Notes under the pieces: generated by a model
Told to the model about the DNA's origin: nothing
Databases searched by the model: none
What the model saw: the letters and a program-made list of their open reading frames with translations, nothing else
Part shown: in pieces, positions 37,417 to 45,900 of the stretch
Numbering within the stretch: the first letter of the stretch is position 1
Layout of the letters: each line of letters begins with the position of its first letter
DNA from: Geotalea sp. SG265
Lineage (GTDB): Bacteria > Desulfobacterota > Desulfuromonadia > Geobacterales > Geobacteraceae
NCBI RefSeq assembly: GCF_022808985.1
Contig: NZ_JAKZFT010000005.1
Location: 240,258-304,257 of the forward strand
Direction: 5' to 3'
Length of the DNA: 64,000 bases
Translations under genes and position numbers: made by a program

Positions 37417-38883
37417 ATGGCAGCAACTCGCGTAAAAAAAATCCTTTTCATCACCCCCCCATACCACTGTGGCGTGGTAGAGGTAGCCGGCCGCTGGATA
37501 CCCCTCAACTTCGTCTACCTCGCCGGTACCGCCCGGGAGGCCGGTTTCGATGCGGAGATATACGATGCCATGACCAAGGATCACGGCTATCCCGAGATCG
37601 AGCAGCGCCTCAAAGCTTCAAAGTTCGATTACATAGCCACGACAGCCATTACCTCTACCATCAACGATGCTCTTAAGACCCTTGAACTGGCAAAGCGTAT
37701 AAATCCCCGCGCAATCACCATCCTCGGTGGCGTTCATCCGTCATTCTGCTATGAAGAGGTCTTCAGGACAACGGAAGCAGTGGATTACATCATTTGCGGC
37801 GAGGGAGAGGCAACACTTAAAGCCCTGCTGACGGCACTGGAAGCGGGAGCCGAGCTGGCCGAGGTCCCCGGCATCGCCTTCAAAAGGGAAGATCGCGTTG
37901 TCAAAACCGCTAAACGCTGCTTCCGTGAAAATCTCGATGACCTGCCTGCGGCCTGGGATCTGCTCGATTGGCCAGATTATAAGTACTTCGTCATTCCCAA
38001 TTCACGCCTGGGTGCCATCAGCACCTCACGGGGATGCGACCATGACTGCATCTTCTGTTCTCAACAGAAGTTCTGGGAGCAGTCCTGGCGCGGCCGCGAC
38101 CCACAGAAAGTGGTCGATGAAATTAAGCACCTGTACGACACCTACGGCGTCAATGTCTTCCTCATTGCCGATGAATACCCAACCAGGGATCGGGAGCGCT
38201 GGGAGGCGATGCTCGACCTGCTCATCGCCAAAGAGCTCCCCATCTATCTGCTCATGGAGACAAGGGTTCCCGACATTATTCGCGACCAGGAGATCCTCTG
38301 GAAGTACCGCAAGGCGGGTGTCGTTCACATTTATATCGGCATCGAGGCCACGGACCAGGAAACCTTGGACTTCATCAAGAAGGAACTGGACGTGGACCAG
38401 TCCAAGCGTGCCCTGGACCTGATCCACGAGCAGGGGATCATCACCGAGACCTCCTTTGTTCTCGGCTTTCCAGATGAGACAAAAAAAAGCATCGAGCGGA
38501 CCTTGAAACTTGCCCAGTATTACAATCCCGATAATGCCCATTTTTTGGCCATCACACCCTGGCCCTATGCGGATATGTACCAGGACGTCAAGGACCGCAT
38601 CAAGGTACACGACTATTCAAAGTACAACCTTATCGATCCCATCATCGAGCCGAAAAAGATGAGCCTGCTTCAGGTGGATGTGGCTATCGTCGACTGCTAC
38701 CGCCGCTTTTACATGAAGAAACTGCCGGAAGTCTTCAATATGAAGGACACCTTCAAGAAGGATTACCTGATGAAGGCGATGAAACTGATCATGGGGAGTT
38801 CCTTCATCATCAAGAAGCTAGGCAAAGGCACCCTCGGCAAGGTGCCGGCCATGATCGAGGAGATGATGGCAAAGGGGCTGTAA
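37417..38883 (+). CDS. B12-binding-domain radical SAM protein (BchE-like)
   Basis: This 488-aa protein has an N-terminal B12-binding-like domain (residues 8-145, ILFITPPYHCGV ... TILGGVHPSF) and a radical SAM core with CDHDCIFC near residue 207. A helical C-terminal extension follows (to about 470). The layout matches BchE/magnesium-protoporphyrin cyclase-like and related methyltransferases. CGGAGA lies before the ATG. It lies 132 bases beyond the ResB-like gene, so it may have its own promoter. It is a distant paralogue of the radical SAM gene at the head of the cluster. Substrate unknown; a tetrapyrrole is attractive given the cytochrome context, but not shown. Confidence 0.88.
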   Translation: MAATRVKKILFITPPYHCGVVEVAGRWIPLNFVYLAGTAREAGFDAEIYDAMTKDHGYPEIEQRLKASKFDYIATTAITSTINDALKTLELAKRINPRAITILGGVHPSFCYEEVFRTTEAVDYIICGEGEATLKALLTALEAGAELAEVPGIAFKREDRVVKTAKRCFRENLDDLPAAWDLLDWPDYKYFVIPNSRLGAISTSRGCDHDCIFCSQQKFWEQSWRGRDPQKVVDEIKHLYDTYGVNVFLIADEYPTRDRERWEAMLDLLIAKELPIYLLMETRVPDIIRDQEILWKYRKAGVVHIYIGIEATDQETLDFIKKELDVDQSKRALDLIHEQGIITETSFVLGFPDETKKSIERTLKLAQYYNPDNAHFLAITPWPYADMYQDVKDRIKVHDYSKYNLIDPIIEPKKMSLLQVDVAIVDCYRRFYMKKLPEVFNMKDTFKKDYLMKAMKLIMGSSFIIKKLGKGTLGKVPAMIEEMMAKGL

Positions 38884-39502
38884 GGTCTTGCCGGCTCATT
38901 GAGCCTTCACCAGCACTCTTGAAAACCAAGCAAGGAGCATCGACTGTAGCGGTCCGGGCTTCTTGCTTTTTTTGTGCCTCGTTGGGCTCTCCTACATCGC
39001 TTCTCTGACACGCTTTCTCTCCTGGACCCTTTTCCCTGATTTCCATGCCGCGGCAAGGTATGCAGCGAAAAACAGTTCTGAAAGTTCCGATTCTCGGCGC
39101 AATGGCGATTATTGGCCCAAAAAATTACATTGCACTAACAAAAAGATGTGTCTCCACCTAAAAACTCAAAATTCGAAAAAGGAAATTTTCCAAAATCGTT
39201 AACTAGAGTCTGAAATTGGGTTTTTGCCTTCGAATATTGCATGAAAGCCCTAATATAGTTAATTAATCATCAATTTCAACAATATGATTTAATATTATTT
39301 TTAATTTAAGCTTCAAAAAAATGACATTTCTTCCATTATTTACTCACATCGGACCATACGGTGCTTTCATCTCCGGAAGGCGGCAGGTATTCATGCAGAA
39401 AACTTCGCTGGGTCAGCCTGTTATGAATCTGCCTGGCACTGTAGCTGCAAAGTACGCCATTAGACGCATCAAAGAGATGTCTGAATGTAACGAACTCTGC
39501 GT
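38884..39502. other. AT-rich non-coding region upstream of the second cytochrome locus
   Basis: No supported gene in about 620 bases. The stretch 39190-39320 is strongly AT-rich, unlike its surroundings, and could bind nucleoid proteins or an activator. The RpoN-type promoter candidate (39434-39448) lies about 115 bases downstream of it, the arrangement expected for an upstream activator or IHF site. Confidence 0.5.
39434..39448 (+). promoter_or_regulatory. candidate RpoN (sigma-54) promoter for the second giant cytochrome locus
   Basis: TGGCAC (39434-39439), five bases, then CTGC (39445-39448) give GG-N10-GC, one mismatch from consensus TGGCAC-N5-TTGC. Transcription would start near 39460, before the small His-rich ORF and the cytochrome gene. 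Confidence 0.6.
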
Positions 39503-39814
39503 ATGGGACAGATGAAGCTGAACCAATTTTGCAAATTCATATTTATTGCCGCCTTCGTTTTCACTTTTCTGCTGTTACGGCTGGGGAACGATTTCAGCGC
39601 CCATGACGAAGTCCATCCCCATCTGGAAATGGCGGATACGGTGGGCGACTGTCTCGATGACGATGCCGGCCATCTGCACCTGGATTGTACCGCTACCCAA
39701 TTCGTTCACCACCCAGCGGCAGTCCAGTCATTCCCTCTCTATCTCCCCCACCATACAGCAGCTGCTCTTGCTCTTCCTACCTCTCTTTCCACCAGACCAC
39801 CTCCCATAGCCTAG
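39503..39814 (+). CDS. small His-rich membrane or secreted protein, unknown
   Basis: A 103-aa (or 100-aa, from a second ATG three codons on) product with one N-terminal hydrophobic segment (KFIFIAAFVFTFLLL). A short exterior part follows, rich in His and Asp: AHDEVHPHLEM, DDDAGHLHLDC, QFVHHP and LPHH. Such runs suggest metal binding. Its end is 128 bases before the giant cytochrome, and it lies after the RpoN-type promoter. The ribosome-binding site is weak (GGGA) and I recognise no family, so the gene is only moderately supported. Confidence 0.45.
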   Translation: MGQMKLNQFCKFIFIAAFVFTFLLLRLGNDFSAHDEVHPHLEMADTVGDCLDDDAGHLHLDCTATQFVHHPAAVQSFPLYLPHHTAAALALPTSLSTRPPPIA

Positions 39815-39942
39815 CCTCTGGAGGAGTGTCGGCTCCTCTCCATCCGTAATGTTTCACGAGCATCTACCAGTAATGTCAGTGACTGGAGGCGTTTTTATTA
39901 CAAATTCGCCTATTTAAGCATTAGAACTACAGCGGAGGGGTT

Positions 39943-42900
39943 ATGGTTACAGAGGTTGTCACTGTTGATATAAATCAGCCCGGGAAGAGGTTGGCTGTAC
40001 TTATTTCCTTATTTTGGGTAATGCTGCAATTCTTTGCTACCTCCGCTGAGGCAGGCCTGCTGCACAACAGCACCGAGTTTCCCGGCACCACCAAGTGGGG
40101 CGGGGACTGGGGAACCGCCACCGGCAAGTACGGCGCCTTTACCTGTGCCACCTGTCATAACAAGAACACCGGTAACATCAAGCGGGTGAATCAGACGCTT
40201 ACGGCTCCTGACACCTCCACGGGCAACTTTCCGGGGAGCGCGGTTACCTTCAAAAACGTCACCGGTTTCGGCAACGACTCGGACAACCATACCTCCTCCA
40301 AGCGTGTCTGTGAGGCTTGCCATAGCCAGACCAAGCATCACCGCTACGACACCACCGGCCAGACCGATGGCAAAACCCATAATAACGGTCAGGACTGCAT
40401 CCAGTGCCACAACCACGACCAGGGCTTTTACGCCAGCTGCACCCGTTGCCATGGCAATCCGCCGGCCGATACCACCATAGGCACCGCCACCGGTCTGGCT
40501 TCACCGGCCACTGGCGCCACAAGCCCGGCAAGCCCCGGCGCCCACCAGAAACATGCCGTTACCCAGGGGATGAACTGTCCCACCTGCCACAATGGCGGGT
40601 CCACTAACCCCCTTGTTTCCAATGGCATCAGGATCGGCTTCAATGCCAACGGCACCAACTGGCCGCAGTTTGCCGGCAACGTCGCCTTTGGTTCATTCAG
40701 CGGCCATGGCCCGCTGTCTGCTTCCTACCCGGATGGCTTCGTTTCCACCAGCCCCGGCACTACGGTCAAAACCAGTACTTCCTACAATAACTCCTGTAAC
40801 GTGTACTGCCACGGCAACTGGAGCGGAAGCGGCAAGACCCTCAACCCATCCTGGACTTCCACCAGCGGCAACGATACGGCTTGCGGAGCCTGTCATAGCG
40901 CTTCCACGGCAACGCCTCCGACAGCGGCGCCTGTAACAGGCTCCCATACACGCCATACGGGTTCCGCCACCGGTAACATGGGCCTTGGCTGCTCGAACTG
41001 CCATACGGCAGTTGCCGCAGGCAACTTCAGCCATGTCACCGGTACCGTCGACTGGAATCTGACCGCTTTATCGGGTACCTACAAATCCGGCAACGGTTCT
41101 TCCTATACCACTACCGGTTCCACGGGAGCCGCTGCCCCCAGCAGCACCTATGGCAGCTGTAACAATATCTACTGCCACAGCACCATCCAAGGCGCAACGG
41201 GCAGCGGTGCACCCTCCGCCTATGCCACCCCCACCTGGGGTGGGGCATCCCTCAGCTGTAGTGGCTGCCATCTGGATATGTCCAGCTCAGCCTCTGCCAC
41301 CGGCAGCCATGTAAAGCACGCCCAGGCGGGCACTGCCCAGATTGCCTGCAGCGTCTGCCACGGTACTGGCTTCACCGCCACGACGGTCAGCTACCCGACT
41401 CATGTCAACAATACCATCAACCTGTCCATGACCGGAATCGGCGCCGGCACCACTTACAGTAAGACCAATACCATTGCCCCGGGCAGCGCCGCCTATGGTA
41501 CCTGTTCCACAAGCTACTGCCACAGCACCGTCCAGAGTACAACCGGCCTTGGCGCCGGTACAAAAGTAACCACTGCCGCATGGGGGAGCGGTGCGTTGAC
41601 GTGCGGGAGCTGCCATGTGGATATGTCTAGCAGTGCTTCCGCCACCGGCAGCCACGTCAAGCATGCCCAGTCAGCTACATACAATATCGACTGCAGCGTT
41701 TGTCACGGTAGCGGCTTCAGTGCGACCACTGTCACTTATCCGACCCACGTCAACAACAGCATCAATCTGGCCATGACCGGCAATGCTGCCGGGACCACCT
41801 ACAGTAAGGGGACGGCCATTGTGCCGGGCAGTGCCGTTTATGGGACATGCAATGCCAGCTACTGCCACAGTAACGGCCAGTCGCCGGCTACCTACGCTGT
41901 TCCTACCTGGGGTGCGGGTGCTCTACCCTCCGACTGCAGCGGCTGCCATGGCGGCAACAGGCTGGCCGCAACCAAGATCGCCAGCAATGCCCACCTGGCT
42001 CACATCAACTACACCACTTCCGTCGGCAGGGTTATCGGCTGCGCCGAATGTCATGCCGCTACAGCCAACAGCGACACCAGCATCGGCACCAAGTCGAATC
42101 ATGTGGACAAGAACATCAATGTCAAGTTCGACAATGCCGTCAACCTGAATACCGACAATGCCACGGGTCCGACGTACAACGGCAGCGTCACCACCGGCAC
42201 TGCCGGGGCGGTCAAAGCCCCGGGTACCGCTGTCGGCAGCTGTGCCAGCCTGTACTGCCACAGTGATGGCAACATCAATGGCGCCACCCCCGGCTTCAAG
42301 ACCATTGCCTGGAATGCCGCTGCCATCGGCTGTGACGGTTGCCACGGCAACCAGGCGGGCAAGGCACATCCGGTATACACATCGGGTGCAGCGGGTTCCG
42401 TTACCGCCAACAGCCACGTGAAACATGTCGAGACCAACAACCTCTCCTGTGATTACTGCCATGCGGGCACAACCTCCGATACGGCCATTCCGCCGACCAA
42501 GGTCAACACCTCTAACGGCAAACACCTCAACCGTACCGAAGATGTGCAGATGAAGGTAATTGGCGGCCGGACCGGTACCTACGATCCTACGACCGGCACC
42601 GGCAAGACCTGCGCCAACACTTACTGCCATGGCACTGCGGTTTCCGTTGCCTGGGGTGGCACAACTACCTGTGCTTCCTGCCATGGGGCCGACAACAGCG
42701 GCGCCTTGTCAGCGGGTGCCACTGCCGGACATGGTATCCATTACAACTCCGCCGCTACCTTCTGGAACCTGACCGGCAATAACGCCCATACGGCAACCGC
42801 ATATGCCTATGGCTGTAAGAACTGCCATTCCACCACCAGCCATGCCACCGGCCCCGCCAGCGCCAACAGTGACGCTAACGTGGGGGGCACAAATCTCACT

Positions 42901-45900
42901 GGTGCGAGTTACGTTGCCGGCGGCACTGCCTATACGGACAGCAAAGGCTTCAGATATACCTACGGCTCCTGCAGCAATACAGCCACCGGCTGTCACAGCG
43001 ACGGAAAACTAGGGGCACCAAAGGTGGCGGTTGCCTGGAACACGGCTAAATCCGCCAACAACTGCGGTGTATGCCATAACAAGCGCACCGACACTACCCG
43101 CACCTGGTCGGCGGCCCACGACAAGCATATGAAGAACTACAGCTCCAACACCAACTTCAGCTGTAATTCGTGCCATAGCCAGGTCGCCGCCAACAACTCC
43201 ACCATCAATGGCGCCACCGGTCGCAATCTCCATCCCAACGGGGCTAAAAACGTGGATATGAACAGCTGGGCTAACGGCCCCACCGGCGCCTACAACGGCA
43301 CAAACTGTTCCAATGTCTACTGTCACAGCTCCGGGCAAGCGACCCCCAACTATGTCACCCTTGCCTGGGCAACAACTATAAACGACTGCGTCCAGTGCCA
43401 CGGCGGTATGAATGGCAGCGGTGTCTACGCCAACAACCCCAATGGCACTGCCTTGACAGCTCAGCATGCCAAGCATGTGGGCAAAGGGATCAACTACAGC
43501 TTCACCTGCGATACCTGCCACAGCAAAACCGTTGCCTTGGCCAGCACCACCGCGCTTAAAAACTACACCGGCGTCAATTACCATGTGAACAAGACCAGGG
43601 ATGTGAAGTTTTCCGCCTCCTATGCCTCAGGAGGGTGGAATGGCACCAGCTGCTCCACGGTTTACTGCCATAGCGACGGCCAAGCCACTCCCGTGACCTA
43701 TGCCTCCCCCACCTGGAGCGGCGGCACCTTGTCGTGCGGTTCCTGCCATGGGGATGCGACAACCCTGACCACTGGCACCCACGCCAAACATGTGAATAAC
43801 GCCACGGTCCTCGGCACCAACTATACCTGTGACACGTGCCACGCCCGAACTGCCGATCTCAATTCCAGCACGGCACTGAAGCCCTATACCAGTCTCGTTA
43901 CCCACGTGGACAAACAGCGGGAGATCAAGGTCGCAACCCGCTACGGCGGCACCGGCACAGCCACAAACTGTTCCAACACCGCGTGCCACGGTACAACCTC
44001 ACCCACCTGGGGCACCAATAATGCCGCCAATACTCTTTGCACCAAGTGCCACGGTGCGCTCGGCACCTATGCCAATATTTCCGCTGCGGTCATCGCACCG
44101 GGCGGCACCGGCAAGGATACTGCCGGCAATACCGCCACCACGGCCGAGGGGGTCGGTTTCCACCAGGCTCACCTGACCGCGGCGAAGGGCTATACCAATC
44201 CCATTCGCTGCAACGAGTGCCATACCGTTCCCGGCACGGTCTCCGCCACCGGACATATCGATTCGCAATTACCGGCCAATGTCACCTTCGGCACCATTGC
44301 CAAGACTAACCCGCGGAATCTGGCGACGACGCCAACCGAAACGAGCAGCGCGAACCCCACCTGCTCCAACGTCTACTGTCATGACGGTACCCGGTTTAAG
44401 AACGGCTGGTCAACGTCCCAGGCGTCATTCACCCCGACCTGGACCGATAGCACGCTCATCACCGGCACCTCCGCCGACTGCAGCAAGTGCCATGGCTATC
44501 CACCTGCCGGTACCCACAGTACCAGCACCAGCTGCAACGGCTGTCATACCCATGTCAATGCCACCAACGATGGCTTCACTGCGGCAGGCAAGGCACTTCA
44601 CATGAACGGGCTGATCGAGGCCCAGGCTGGTGAATCTTCCGGCGGCAGCCCCTGCGGTGGCTGTCATCAAGAGGCAACCGGTGCTGCGGCATTGTACAGT
44701 GCCAGTACAACTTCCTATTCCATGCACAGCCAGGCATCGGGTCTCAATTACCGCCACTACATGGACAATGACCTGACCACCGGTGGTACGGGCATCTTGG
44801 GAACCAGCACTTACTACAACCTGATTCCCGACAGCTCGACCAACACCACCGCCCGTCGCTGTCTCATGTGCCATGTGGACCACGACCAGTTCAAGACCGC
44901 CGGCAAGCGGGCCTATAACCTGCGTGCCAATGCCACCACCACACCCACCGCCGGCGTCAATGACGATACCAACCTATGTCTCTCTTGTCACCAGACATCG
45001 AGAACGAAGGCTTACAGTACTCCTGATGGCCAGATCAACGTCATGCCCATACCCTATCCGAACCTGACCTATGCCAACGCAACCTCGGTACTTAACGTCT
45101 CTACCCACGGCTACGGCGTGAAATCCGCCAAATACGCCGACGGCACCCAGTTTAACGGGGTCTGCGTCAAGTGTCACAACGACTCCATGGGGGGCAACGG
45201 CGATTTCGGACCCAAGTCGGGCGTCAACGGCCAGTATAGCACCGCTGGCAAGTATCCCCGCTTCGGTCAGCACCAGTCCTCGATCCCGGCCAGGTTCGCG
45301 GTGCTTGGCAACCAGTACTACCAGGGAACCGTGTCCAGTGCCAACAGCACCTCACTCACTGTGAGCGGTACGCCGTGGGCAGGAAAGAACTTCGACGGCT
45401 ACGCCCTGACCCTGACCAAAGGTACCGGCAGCAATGCCCGTTACACCGTCTACAGTACATCATCCAATACCCTGTACCTGAACGGCAGCTTCACCACCGT
45501 GCCTGATTCGACGACCCTCTTCGAGGTATCCAATCCGAAGCCGGCTGTTGAAAATATCTGCTTCTCCTGCCACAGTAAAGGTACCGATTATAAAAAGTTC
45601 GCCAGCTACTCCACCAGCGACTGGTACGGTCAGAAGAAGATCGACGGCCGCCTTTCCGGCATGCGCGATATCTTCGTCGGCGATTCGGGCACCACACCTT
45701 CCGGCGGCTCAAGAACCACCACCTTCCTTATTACTACGAAGAATGTCTGGACAGCTTCGACAGGAACACCTCCCAATGCAACTGGTGGCTTGGTGGGGTA
45801 TGTTTTCAAGGCACCCGGCGGATCGAGGACTGTTACCGCCAACACGGCCTCTTCCGGTGGAACCACACAGATTACGGTCGCTGCTTTCCAGACAGCTGCC

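Noticed and set aside
39321..39515. 64-residue frame upstream of the His-rich peptide
   Set aside because: It overlaps the RpoN-type promoter candidate, has no ribosome-binding site and shows no family feature.
41266..41943. CRISPR-like repeats
   Set aside because: The repeat is a 115-codon coding duplication in frame with heme motifs, not short direct repeats with unique spacers. I saw no CRISPR array anywhere in the window.
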